In this document: in pieces, positions 21,721-32,098 of the stretch
Position numbering within the stretch: position 1 is the stretch's first letter
How the letters are laid out: each line of letters opens with the position of its first letter
DNA from: Haematobia irritans
Lineage: Eukaryota; Arthropoda; Insecta; Diptera; Muscidae
NCBI RefSeq assembly: GCF_050003625.1
Contig: NC_134398.1
Span: forward strand, 115,606,145 to 115,670,144
Length of the DNA stretch: 64,000 nucleotides
Direction of reading: 5' to 3'
Notes under the pieces: generated by a model
What the model was told of the DNA's origin: nothing
The model's database searches: none
Seen by the model: only the letters and a program-made list of their open reading frames with translations
Position numbers and translations under genes: made by a program

Positions 21721-22066
21721 CATACCGTGCAGACATAAACATTATACGTATATAAGGTCAAATAAATAAAGCTCGTACTAATATTATTGTATAAATACCA
21801 CCAAATCGTGTGTTCTTAATTTAAGGTTTGTGGGTCCTTAAAGTTGATCCTGGACGACCACTGGTCTACCTCAGCCGACGACAAAACCACGTTACAAAGT
21901 TTTACGTCACATCTCTTAACTATAAGGACAAAACGGCTGCATTGAAAAGTTTATCGACTTTTGGACAAAGAAAAAATTGTATAACAGAAATATGTCTTCT
22001 CTGCTAAGGAAAATTTGCATTCGTATTTTAAAGACATTAAATCGACAATATTTTTGTCAATGTATG

Positions 22067-22325
22067 TAAAGACAAAAGTCGAAAAAATCAAAAAAAAAAA
22101 AAAAACATGGTGTCTTCAAGTTTTTCCTAATTTTTTATTTTTTTTTGTAATGAAATTCGAAATACTGACAGAATTACACCCGAAGAACTAATGTGAATGC
22201 AATGTCGTGAAAGCTTAAAAAGATTACATCATGTAAAATTCGTTGCCAAATTTAAACTACTTTCGCATCCAAAAAGAACATTTTCATTGCTCTTTTGGCT
22301 ACTCTTTTTATTTGCTGGGAAATGT
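22067..22325. mobile_element. Poly(A)-bearing stretch with a CCCAGC-MITE relic
   Basis: TCCAAAAAGAACATTTTCAT and CTTTTTATTTGCTGGGA near 22270-22320 match one end of the CCCAGC-type MITE. The rest is too diverged to define. Confidence 0.45.
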
Positions 22326-23578
22326 TTGAAAGATGGCATTTCAAAAAAATGTATTCAGTATTTTTTCTAAACATCGTATGTGCTAATGATATGCAATTTA
22401 CCGTGAATATATGTGGACGTTAAAAAATTATCCAACTCACAGTCGGTAAACCATCAAGTCACTATACGACTACATTAGTATCCCATTACAGAGGGAAGTA
22501 GTTTTTAAATCAATGCTTGCCATAATTTAGCCATTTACTTCAAGTACTTCAAACCCTTGAGCGATAACTAAAGGAACGGCAGAAGGTGAGACCGCCATAA
22601 CGAAGTCGAATATGGGGGTCAGGATATTTTGCGAGGCATCACTCTGACATATTTCACACACCATACATCAAAATATGAAACTTCAGACCATCAATCCAAA
22701 CACATCATAAAACTTGGAAACCCTCCGCCACAAGCCTCTTCATGGGCTGGTCGCAGCCAACATCATCGAAGAAAGGGGATAGGTGGTATGAGTTTACAAC
22801 ATTGATAGATATGGGCCATGGATTGATGTGGCGTGCGGGGCAAAGACTGAAGTGAATAAAGCTGTAGTAAGTATTTGTGTATGGGTACACCTGAAGGGGC
22901 AGGCTATCATGCATTTCCACCATTGGGGACGACTTTGGCCAAGGTGGACAAGTATTTAAGAATGGAGTGAAATTGCTACAATACGCCTGAGCACGAGTGT
23001 GCGACCTGTGATAGGGTGCGAGTAGGATGATGAAGACGGCATTTAGTGCAACAACTTAATTTGCATATCGGTTGGAATATGGCAAATTGCTGGCGACATG
23101 CAACGTGGTAAATGCATACGAAACTATACTGACTTGATGAAGTACGGTAGGTTATTGTGTGGGTTGGCAGGTGGTGTTTTTGGGAAGCTATAACTTTCTC
23201 ACATAAGGAACGATGTTGATGTCGTCGTCATCATCGTCATTTTTTGATCCTTCCATCAATAGCTTGGAATGAAAAATGCAGCAACAAATTCAAAAGGCAA
23301 CACACGCCAAGCATACCGGGCGATAGGTATTATGGTACTATGGCCACATGCAGTGCTAACTTTATGAATTTTTTGAATAAATTGTTCCAAGAGCAACAAA
23401 TATTAATTTATTACCTCCAGTGCAGTTTTTACTCTGAGTGCATTGAGGAGCGCTCTTCAATAACTTGTAAAATATCTAGAGTTACCATTCTTCCGCTCTA
23501 AATTCAAATAACCAGAATCGGGCCAATTGGCAAAGTTGGTGTCATTTTATGCTTTGGTTTGAATGCTTTTTGAGTTTT
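22326..23578. other. Unclassified, less AT-rich region
   Basis: Base composition is more balanced than that of its neighbours, with a TCG/TCA trinucleotide run at about 23220-23245. No terminal repeat, coding domain or RNA is recognised. It may be unique host DNA. Confidence 0.5.
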
Positions 23579-24766
23579 TATACCCTCCACCGTAGGATGG
23601 GGGTATATTAACTTTGTCATTCCGTTTGTAACACATCGAAATATTGCTCTAAGACCCCATAAAGTATATATATTCTAGGTCGTGGTGAAATTCTGAGTCG
23701 ATCTAAGCATGTCCGTCCGTCCGTCTGTTGAAATCACGCTAACTTCCGAACGAAATAAGCTATCGACTTGAAACTTGGCACAAGTAGTTGTTATTGATGT
23801 AGGTCGGATGGTATTGAAAATGGGCCATATCGGTGCACTTTTACGTATAGCCCCCATATAAAGGGACCCTCAGATTTGGCTTGTGGAGCTTCTAACAGAA
23901 GCATATTTCATCCGATCCGGCTGGTATATGGTGTTGGTATATGGTCTCTAACAAACATGCAAAAATTGGTCCACATCAGTCCATAATTATATATAGCCCC
24001 CATATAAACCGATCCCCAGATTTGGCTTGCGGAGCCTAAAAGAGAAGCAAGTTTCATCCGATCCGGCTGAAATTTGGTACATGGTGTTGGTATATGGTCT
24101 CTAACAACCATGCAAAAATTGGTCCACATCGGTCCATAATTATATATAGCCCCCATATAAACCGATCCCCAGATTTGGCTTGCGGAGCCTCAAAGAGAAG
24201 AAAATTTCATCCGATCCGGCTGAAATTTGGTACATGATGTTGGTATATGGTCTCTAACAACCATGCAAAAATTGGTCCATATCGGTCCTTAATTATATAT
24301 AGCCCCCATATAAACCGATCCCCAGATTTGGCTTGCGGAGCCTCAAAGAGAAGCAAATTTCATCCGATCCGGCTGAAATTTGGTACATGATGTTGGTATA
24401 TAGTCTCTAACAACCATGCAAAAAATGGTCCACATCGCTCCATAGTTATATAAAGACCCCATATAAACCGTTCTCCAGATTTGGCTTGCGAAGCCTCAAA
24501 GAGAAGCAAATTGCATCCGATCCGGCTGAAATTTGGTACATGGTATTGGTATATGGTATCTAGCAACCGTGTAAAAATTGGTCCACATCGGTCCATAATT
24601 ATATATAGCGCCCATATAAACCGATCCACAGATTTGGGTTGCGGAGCCTCAAAGAGAAGCAAATTTCATCCGATCCTCCTGAAATTTGGTACATGGTATT
24701 GGTATATGGTCTCTAACAACCATGCAAAAATTTGTCCACATCGGCCCATAATTATATATAGCTCCA
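23579..24766 (+). mobile_element. HINE family 1, copy E (3'-truncated)
   Basis: The TATACCCTCCACC hairpin at the left is followed by the GTCC microsatellite (about 23711-23728) and about six 153-bp units to 24766. The 28-bp array and 3' stem are absent; a TACACT-MITE fragment begins at the break. Confidence 0.85.
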
Positions 24767-24895
24767 CAGTAGTACGTACGCAAAAAATTATCAGAGTAAA
24801 ATAAACTTTCTCCAAACATAATAATTCCATGAACTAAAATAAAGTTAAATTGGCTTTAGTGAATTAGATGGTTCACTTTTTTTTGAGTATAGCCA
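24767..24895 (+). mobile_element. TACACT-MITE end fragment
   Basis: TTTCTCCAAACATAATAATT and AAATTGGCTTTAGTGAAT match the right end of the element at 51022-51487. It ends TTTTTTTTGAGTATA. Confidence 0.75.
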
Positions 24896-25135
24896 AACGT
24901 TTGATTCAAAAGTGATTAAATTAGTTTTAAAATAGTTTTAATTTAATTTTTTTTAAGAAACATATTTCGATTTCGCCATCGTAAAACGGATTCGGTGAAT
25001 ATGTTCGGTCAATATTCCCAAAGGAGAAACACTATAATTTAATACCTCATTCACATTACACTTCCAATATCCACTTTAACTATATTTAAACTGTCATTTG
25101 CCTTATAAATAAGGGATTTCAAATCCACTTTTAAT
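24896..25135. other. Unclassified AT-rich spacer
   Basis: Nothing recognised. Confidence 0.4.
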
Positions 25136-25427
25136 ACACAGAAAAAAATTTCACGAGAATTTTTCCAATTAAAATTTTAATTGAGTTTTAAAAAATATTC
25201 AATTAAAAATTTAATTGATTCAACAAATTTTTTAATTGAAACAAAAATCAATCACAAAAATTAATAGTATCAATTAATTTTTTAATTGGATCAATTAATT
25301 TTTTAATTGACCTTCAATTAATTTTTTAATTGGTACTATCATTTCTGTAATTGAAGACATTTTAATTAAAAAATTAATTGGATCAATTAATTTCGTGATT
25401 GAAGCAGAAAAAAATTTTTTTGTGTGT
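25136..25427. mobile_element. AATTAA-rich MITE, copy 1
   Basis: 292 bp of repeated TTAATTGA words between ACACAGAAAAAAATTTCACG and its inverted partner ending TTTTTTTGTGTGT. The copy at 47944-48233, inserted in a LINE, is nearly identical. A clear target duplication was not found for either copy. Confidence 0.8.
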
Positions 25428-25468
25428 AGATTTAGAGTTAATGTGTATGATGTATACATTTGAAATTA

Positions 25469-26335
25469 AAGGGTGATACGGTCAAAATTTGGTCAATATA
25501 AACTTGACGTATTTCTTTCAATTTTGCATTTAAAAAAACGTATCAAAATTTTGCTCGCGCATCGCGAAAATCCGAGCTACTCGCACGCAAAAAAGTCGCC
25601 AAAGTTGTCAAATCAACTGTTACAAATGTAATTAAAGTGTTTGGGGAACGTTTGTCGATAGCCAGGAAGTCCGGATCGGGGGGAAATCGAAAACCGGAAG
25701 CCGCTGAGACGACAAAGAGAGTTGCCGGTAGTTTCAAGCGAAACCCTAACCTCTCTCTCCGAGATGCCGCAAATAAGCTGGGTGTATCGTCTACAACCGT
25801 GCATCGAGCCAAAAAACGCGATGATAAACAAAATACGACGGCCAAAGCGCGATCCCGGAGGCTGTACACGACGATGCTGACGAAGTTTGGTAATGGACGA
25901 CGAAACCTACGTCAAAGCCGACTACAAGCAGCTTCCGGGACAGGAGTTTTATACGGCAAAAGGAAGGGGAAAGGTAGCAGATATTTTCAAGCACATAAAA
26001 CTGTCAAAGTACGCAAAGAAATATCTGGTTTGGCAAGCCATCTGTACCTGTGGCTTTAAAAGCAGCATTTTCATAGCTTCCGGGACTGTCAACCAAGAAA
26101 TTTACGTGAAAGAGTGTTTGAATAAACGTCTGCTGCCTTTCCTGAAGAAACACGGTTGTTCCGTACAGTTTTGGCCGGATTTGGCATCTTGCCATTACGG
26201 TAAAAAGGCCATGGAGTGGTACGCCGCCAACAACGTGCAGGTGGTTCCCAAGGACAAGAACCCTCCCAACACGCCAGAGCTCCTCCCAATTGAGAAATAC
26301 TGGGCTATTGTCAAGCGGAAAGAAGAAGAAGAAAC
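25469..26335 (+). pseudogene. DD37E Tc1/mariner element, dead copy 1
   Basis: The left terminal repeat AAGGGTGATACGGTCAAAAT follows TA (25467-25468). The transposase reads in the order HTH-like region, VMDDETYVK (first Asp), FWPDLASCHYGKKAMEW (second Asp), PIEKYWAIVKR (Glu). I count 37 residues between the last two, matching the ITmD37E group. Compared with copy 2 it lacks about 80 bp including the start codon and about 40 bp near the second helix. It also ends abruptly after IVKR where a tRNA-pair fragment begins, so the 3' terminal repeat is missing. Confidence 0.88.
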
Positions 26336-26508
26336 AACAACACAGTCCATTTCGTTTATATCAAACACTGTTCTTTTCTGACTTTAGGTCTTTAATAAGA
26401 CACATTTTACAGTTCAAAATTTAATATACTATAATGTAATGTTGAACATTTTTTCGGAATCTTCCGACCATATCTGGAATATATGTAAAAAAAAAACAAA
26501 AAAAACTT

Positions 26509-26584
26509 TGGTCGAAGCAGGGATCGAACCCACGAACCTTGGCATGCAAGTCGAACGTAGCAACCACTGCTCCACGGTGCCCAA
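26509..26584 (-). other. tRNA-like module, minus strand
   Basis: On the minus strand: GTGGAGCAGTGGTTGCTACG (A-box region) and GGTTCGTGGGTTCGATCCC (B box). The acceptor arms do not pair, so it is a tRNA-derived promoter module rather than a tRNA gene. Confidence 0.75.
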
Positions 26585-26690
26585 CTAAATAAAATACATT
26601 TAAATAAACTGTTAAATAAACTTTGTTTAATCGGCTCGTGGGCGCCGCAAGCTATGCTATATAAATATAACTTATATGGGTAATTGTCTA

Positions 26691-26752
26691 GGTTAGGTAA
26701 AGTGGCAGCCCGATTAAATTTCAGGCTCACTTAGACTATTCAGTCCATTGTG
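26691..26752 (-). mobile_element. 62-bp LINE 3'-tail micro-insertion
   Basis: Flanked by the 8-bp direct repeat ATTGTCTA (26683-26690, 26753-26760). On the minus strand it runs from CAATGGACTGAATAGTCTAA to ATCGGGCTGCCACTTTACC and ends in TAACC. The copy at about 45590 (TAATTATCTCTTGATGAC) lacks it and serves as an empty site. Confidence 0.85.
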
Positions 26753-26774
26753 ATTGTCTATTGATGACAATAAC

Positions 26775-26848
26775 GGCTACATAGCTCAGTGGATAGTGTG
26801 TTGGCTTACAGATTGCATGGTCCGCGGTTCGATTCTCCGTCCAGGCGA
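26775..26848 (+). other. tRNA-like module, plus strand
   Basis: GGCTACATAGCTCAGTGGAT resembles a tRNA 5' half with A box, and GCGGTTCGATTCTCC is a B box. The 3' acceptor strand does not complement the 5' strand, so a functional tRNA is unlikely. Confidence 0.7.
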
Positions 26849-27139
26849 AAGGTAAAAAAGTTTTAAAAATTAATAAAATCGTATTACATTGTTTGTATTA
26901 CAGAAAAAGGTGCTAAGAACTAAAAAACTTCATGGAAGTGAGAAAGATGTGAGAGAAAATGCAATTAGCCAGAAAAAAATTTTTTTTTGAGTTAGGCTTT
27001 ATGAAATTGTTTTTACATCCTGGAAAAGAATAAGCGTTTATCACAAAAAGTATATACTTTTCTTCCAAATACACTTCCTTTCAACGAAAAGCAAATGAGA
27101 AACGATTTTTGTTTGTCTAAAATTTCGTTTAGGAGGAAA

Positions 27140-27999
27140 GAATTATTTTTTTGCGTGTATATGGGGGCTTCGTCCAAATCTGAGCTGATTTTGACCAAAT
27201 TTGGCACACATTTCTAAAATGCTAATTGTACTCTCTGTGCAAAATTTCAAGTAAATCGGAGTGAAAATTTGGCCTACGAAGGTTAGGTTAGATTAGGTTA
27301 GGTTAGGAGGCAGCCCGATGTATCAGGCTCACTTAGACTATTTAGTCCATTGTGATACCACATTGGTGAACTTCTCTCTTATCACTGAGTGCTGCCCGAT
27401 TCCATGTTAAGCTCAATGACAAGGGACCTACTTTTTATAGCCGAGTCCGAACGGCGTTCCATATTGCAGTGAAACCTCTTAGAGAAGCTTCGAAACACTC
27501 AGAAATGTCACCAGCATTACTGAGGTGGGATAATCCACCGCTGAAAAACTTTTTAGTGTTAGGTCGAAACAGGAATCGAACCCACGACCTTGTGTATGCA
27601 GGGCGGGCATGCTAACAATTGCACCACGGTGGCTCCCTACGAAAGTCATATGAGTCTAAATCGGGCGAACGATATATATGGGAGCTATATCTAAATCCGA
27701 ACCGGTTTCAACCAAATTTGGCATGTATAGTGAAAATTCTCATTTTACTGCCTGTAGTACATTGGATTAAAATTAGCCAGAGTGGCTTGAGCCATATACC
27801 ATAAGTGCATATCGGGCGAAAGATATATATGGGAGCTATATATGGATCTAAACTGCTTTTGAATAAATTTGGAGTGCATAATTAGACTCTTATTTCCACT
27901 ACCTCTGTTGTCCTAAATCGGAGAACAATTTCGGCCTCTGTAGTCGTAAGAATGTAAATCGGGCAAAATATATGAGACCTATATCTAAATCTAAATCAT
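27140..27999 (-). mobile_element. HINE family 2 core fragment
   Basis: Units with AAATCGGGCGA, GATATATATGGGAGCTATAT and CTAAATCCGAACCGGTTTC match the 36440-37400 array. They are interrupted by a SINE (27281-27635) and ended by a CCCAGC-type MITE at 28000. Diverged and lacking both ends. Confidence 0.75.
27281..27635 (-). mobile_element. tRNA-derived SINE, second complete copy
   Basis: 355 bp between perfect 8-bp duplications CCTACGAA (27273-27280, 27636-27643). Same head, body and TAACC-rich tail as 11850-12191, including the B box GGTTCGATTCC. It splits a HINE family 2 unit, whose text resumes exactly after the duplication. Confidence 0.93.
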
Positions 28000-28569
28000 C
28001 CAGCAAAAAAAAAATGGAAGTTCTCCTAAAGGCACAACTTTAAAAGCACTTCCAAAAGATGTACTCCCAAAGATGGTCTTTATTTTAACTACACAGGAAG
28101 TTCTTTTAACTAAATTATTTATAGCTCGCTTTTTTTCTTATTTTTAATGGGTAAATTTAATTTTTTTGTTTCAAAAAGGTTAAAAACAGAGTAAGCTTTA
28201 ATAAAGTGGTACAAATTATTGAAATTTTGTCCAAAAAAAATTCTAAACCCATTCAAGATATATTGCGAATTTTTCAAAATATTTTAATTCAAACGTTTCG
28301 GACAAGAGTTAGAATGCATTAAAAATCATAAAAAAATATAGAAATTATTTATTTGTCAAAATATGAGAACATTTTTTAATTCACATATAAAACACTGAAT
28401 TTGACGATTAAGAAGTGATGCAAATTCAGTGCAACGGTTGTTGACATGGTGGACATCCGTCCTATGTCAAGCCCATGTTAAACTCATCGCTTCTGCGCCA
28501 ATTTTGCACTTCTTCCGGATCCAAAAAGAACATTTTCACTACTTTTTTGGCGACGCTTTTTTTACTGGG
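28000..28569 (-). mobile_element. CCCAGC-type MITE, near-complete copy
   Basis: Left end CCAGCAAAAAAAAAATGGAAG and right end GGCGACGCTTTTTTTACTGGG form short inverted termini. Interior words GGCACAACTTTAAAAGCACT and TCCGTCCTATGTCAAGCC are shared with 55733-56280 and 59795-60345. Non-coding. Confidence 0.75.
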
Positions 28570-28609
28570 TAACTTTTGCCACACTTGACTGCACTATCAA
28601 AGCAGTACG

Positions 28610-28920
28610 AAATAAAGTGTTGACAAAATTTTCTGTAGTAATAAAATTTTGTGTAAATTTGCTGTAGAAATAAAATTTTAGCAAAATTTTCTATAGAAAT
28701 AAAATTTTGACAAAATTATCTAAAGAAATAAAATGTTGACAAAATTTTCAATAGAAATCAAATTTTGACAATATTTTCTAGAAAAAAATTGACAAAATTT
28801 TCTGTAGAAATAAAATTTTGACAACATTTTCTATAGAAATAAAATTTTGAGAAAATTTTCTATAGAAATAAAATTTTGACTAAATTTTCTATAGAAATAT
28901 AATTTTGAAAAAAATTTTCG
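28610..28920. repeat. 28-bp TTCTATAGAA array outside a HINE
   Basis: About ten imperfect units of TTCTATAGAAATAAAATTTT plus GACAAAAT. The flanks are not HINE ends, so this unit also travels apart from the complete element. Confidence 0.8.
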
Positions 28921-29732
28921 TTATCGTTATTTTTTAGTTATCATTGAACTTATTTGTATGTTATTGACATTTTATTGGCATTTAGCAAAATTTGTTTGCA
29001 ATAAATATAATTTAATTTTAGCATCAGTTCTACAAGTTATTTTTTTCTATGTGGCAAAATCTGAATTTTACAAATGATTGAGTATAACTTTAGTTAACGA
29101 GATCAACAAAACAACAATGCCATACATTATACAGAATAACAAATTTGCTTTACCCCCGACTTAACATACGGTGAAAAATACAAAAAACGATATTTGGCAC
29201 TTTAAATTATTTTCACAAAATTTTATGATATTTTGCACAAGGAATTTGGCAACCTTTGGTGCATACTCTACTTATGTGTCACACAAATATCAATGCCGAT
29301 AGTCAAAGTGTAAAGTGACAGGTGCCATTTAGCATTTTGTTTTGGATGATAGGAAGAAGTGTATGCCGTGACTAGGCAACTAACACGAGTCAAGGAATGT
29401 GCATGGCAGTAATGGAGCCACCAACATGAATTTTTCATATACATAACCCTGTCAAAGAAATTGAGTAGTCAACCACCGTGCCAAATGCATTTAACAATAA
29501 AGTTTGGAACTGCGTAGAACTATTACAATATTTGAGACACCGGCGCAAACTAGATGCGACAAATTAGATGCTCGCCTTAGTTATGGATTATGTTATGAAA
29601 TTGGATAATTCACTGATTATAGTTCTACATACTATTGACCACTACCTATTAACGGCTTTGCTACCAGTACCATAGTGATTTAAAAGTTTCGGGGAAATTG
29701 AAACTACCCGAAATTCCTTGACCTCATATACT
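28921..29732. other. Unclassified region
   Basis: No convincing gene. 29330-29700 is less AT-rich and may be unique host DNA. Confidence 0.45.
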
Positions 29733-30105
29733 GAAAAAATATTGTCGTGAAGCCAAAGATTTCATATGCTTAAAATAAGAAAGAGAATTTTGCTTATCAT
29801 AGAAGATGCATTTCTCTGATATAAAGTTTTCTTCCTTGTCCAAAAGTCATGAAAGAAAACAACCCAGTAAAAAATCTCGTAGTGAAAATGAAGCTTTGAA
29901 TTGAATATGGGCTTGTCATAAGACGGATGTGTGATACAAATATCCCCAAATATGTTCAACAAATCGGATTTTTTCTATTTTTGTAACATTTTATTAGTTC
30001 TAACACTGTGTTCAACCCACTTGAAACAAAAAAAGTAAATATTACACATTAAAAATATTAAAAAATGAGTTATAAAAAATTGAATTAATAGAACTTCCTG
30101 TGTAC
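29733..30105 (+). mobile_element. CACTG-MITE fragment joined to a degenerate CCCAGC-type MITE
   Basis: ACTGAAAAAATATTGTCGTG and TTTTGCTTATCATAGAAG at 29733-29850, then GACGGATGTGTG and GAAACAAAAAAAGTAAATAT to about 30105. Both are incomplete. Confidence 0.55.
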
Positions 30106-30922
30106 ACTGAAAAAAACAGTGAAACATTTTCCATTGCAAAATGAACTTAACTGTAGTAATATTGACCATGATTTAGCCCTTAAGATTTTTTTCAACTTGT
30201 CTAGTTTATAATTCTCTTAAATTTTAGTTCATCTATAACATTGCATTTTAGTTCATTTTTACAACACCATAAGATTTTTATACCCCTACCAAGTTAAAAT
30301 GTCAATATTATTTTGGTTTACTTGCTTAGTTTTTGGGAAACCCGATAATAAAATTTGCAACAGTCTCTTTAAAATGTCGACGACTAAACTATTTTTAAAT
30401 CAATCATTCCACAGTACAGAGAAATTAAATAATTAAAGGAACAACAAACCGTTTTACTATTATGAAAATTTTCATACATCAAAATCAAACTTTCTTTAAG
30501 CAAATGTACTTTATTATAAAAACGTATGATGAAAGTTCTTAACACAATGTTTTATGTGAATAAAAATTATGACCACGTGGAACAGAGAGTAGTTCATTTG
30601 AACTCGCTGTTTGGACATTTTGACTTATCCTTTTTTTATTAATCGTAGGTAATTTTTTCACATAACTTGCTGGAAAAAATGGAAGCAATAATGAAAATTG
30701 TTAGAAATTAACACCATGTAATGAAATACAATTTTTTAATTCTTTATTTTAACTTGTAACTTACCATATTTGGGGACATTTTATCAAATGGTGTAAGGAA
30801 TTTAACTTTTCTTTGGAAAACGTATCTCATAAAATTTGTACCTGAAACAATTAGAGAAATAATGAAGTGTTCTCTATAAACTCATAAAACTGTGTTGTTA
30901 TCGATGTGAAGGATATAATAAA
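30106..30922. other. AT-rich region with a TACACT-MITE-like start
   Basis: TACACTGAAAAAAACAGTGA at 30106-30125 equals the end of the 51022 element, but its continuation is diverged. No gene is seen in the rest. Confidence 0.45.
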
Positions 30923-31547
30923 ATAAATATTCTAGTTTAAAGAAAGCCAAAGTTTTAATATAAAACCTACCAATTCTCTATTAAATTGTACGCTGAGGGG
31001 AAATGTAAAAAGTTGTCCAAATTTATTTGGGTTACTCAGAAATTAAATATTTATTTTTTACATTAAATAAAATTATTAAATAGGTTTCCAAAAAATAAAT
31101 ATTCTGGTTAACCCTAGACAGTCATCAATCGTCAAAATGACGACACGTAATTTCATTTTCGATTTAAAACGCATTTTAGTCTATTGGGAAATGGTAAATT
31201 TAAGTTATACTAATTCGACCGTTTTATGAATTTTTGTTTTATACTAATTAAAACCAAATTGAATAAGAAAATAAATTCAAGTTTGGTTCACTTTTTCGCT
31301 CACGGTGAAAATTATAGCGTCTTGAAATGAGCCGTAGTCAAAATGACGAAGAATGACGTTAATGTACAAAAAAATAAAGATGACTGTCCAGGATTAAAAG
31401 ATAGTTAAAGAATCCTTAACAATTCACTATTAAATTACAAGCAAAGGAGTACTAAAAATGTTTCCAAATTTTTAAGGGGTTATTCTGAAATTAAATATTT
31501 GTTTTTTACATTCAAAAAAAAAATTACATTGGTTTCCAAAACCAATG
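30923..31547 (+). repeat. Tandem duplication of about 170 bp, second unit split by a MITE
   Basis: Unit 1 (30923-31090) and unit 2 (31091-31111 plus 31398-31547) share AATAAATATTCTAG/GG, CTATTAAATT, AAATTAAATATTT and GGTTTCCAAAA. The MITE at 31112-31393 sits in unit 2. Unit 1 is the matching empty site (CTAGTTTAAAG). Confidence 0.7.
31112..31393. mobile_element. piggyBac-type MITE b (TTAA-flanked)
   Basis: 282 bp between TTAA at 31108-31111 and 31394-31397. Inverted ends CCCTAGACAGTCATC and TCCTGGACAGTCATC agree at 13 of 15 positions. Inside are repeated CGTCAAAATGACGA words. Non-coding. Confidence 0.85.
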
Positions 31548-31549
31548 TA

Positions 31550-31616
31550 TGCAAGGCGGGCATGCCACCGTGGTGCAATGGTTAGCATACACAAGGTCGT
31601 GGGTTCGATTCCTGCT
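31550..31616 (+). mobile_element. SINE head fragment
   Basis: CCACCGTGGTGCAATGGTTAG and GTGGGTTCGATTCCTGCTT with part of the anticodon region deleted. Body and tail are absent. Confidence 0.8.
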
Positions 31617-31916
31617 TTTTCATTGAATTTCTTTAAATATTTCTGATAAAAAATATCCTTCTTTTGATAAACCTATTGTTAGATTTTATAAATTTTTTGG
31701 TACATTCCATACTGATAAAAATATCGCATGTATTTTAATATTTTTATTTTTTTCGATAGATGCCCATATACATACACTATCGGAAATAATTGTCCGTACA
31801 ACAAACTCTTAAATTTATATTTTATTGTATCTCAGAAACTTTATGGTGATTCATTTCAAGTAAATTATATTTTAAAGATCAATCTTGAATAATTATTTTC
31901 TATTTCATATCAAAAA
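31617..31916. other. Unclassified AT-rich stretch
   Basis: Nothing recognised. Confidence 0.4.
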
Positions 31917-32098
31917 CAAGTAAGTAAAGTAGAAAGTCGGGCGGGGCCGACTATATCATACCCTAAACCACCATTACAGAATTAGTAATCATAAGCATTT
32001 GTGGGGTAACATATAGGTCTGGGAGATAAACCGCAGTTACATATTTAAGAAAATTAAGGGGTACATGTCTATGGGTGCTTTGTGTCAATCTGACTATA

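Larger units (their letters stand above)
20565..21896 (+). mobile_element. Solo LTR, Gypsy-like
   Basis: The 1,332-bp segment begins TGTAACGG and ends ACGTTACA, with short inverted ends TGTAAC/GTTACA. It is flanked by the 4-bp direct repeat AAGT (20561-20564, 21897-21900). It has a TATAAA at 20819-20824 and AATAAATAAAG near 21755. TG...CA ends and a 4-bp duplication fit a Ty3/Gypsy-type LTR; BEL or Copia normally give 5 bp. No gag-pol is present, so this is the recombination product of a full element. The GC content is above that of its surroundings. Plus strand is inferred from the TATA and polyadenylation order. Confidence 0.85.
19888..22066 (-). mobile_element. CACTG MITE, split by two insertions
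   Basis: The left end ACACTGAAAGAAAAGCATGC and the right end TCGACAATATTTTTGTCA match the inverted copy at 44408-45046. The palindromic MITE (20149-20393) and the solo LTR (20565-21896) are inserted in it. Host text on both sides of the LTR continues in register with 44870-44900. Confidence 0.75.
26336..27010 (+). mobile_element. tRNA-pair TA element, central fragment
   Basis: Matches 45210-45850 from CAGTCCATTTCGTTTATATC through both tRNA-like modules to AAAAAGGTGCTAAGAACTAA. It carries a 62-bp LINE-tail insertion at 26691-26752. The terminal repeats are absent. Confidence 0.8.

Noticed and set aside
20565..21896. Complete endogenous retrovirus or Gypsy element
   Set aside because: Only one LTR with its target duplication is present; no gag, pol or env is found nearby.
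22705..22923. 72-codon minus frame in the unclassified region
   Set aside because: No family signature and length compatible with chance.
26775..26848. Functional tRNA gene
   Set aside because: A and B boxes are present, but the acceptor strands do not pair and the module recurs within a transposon.
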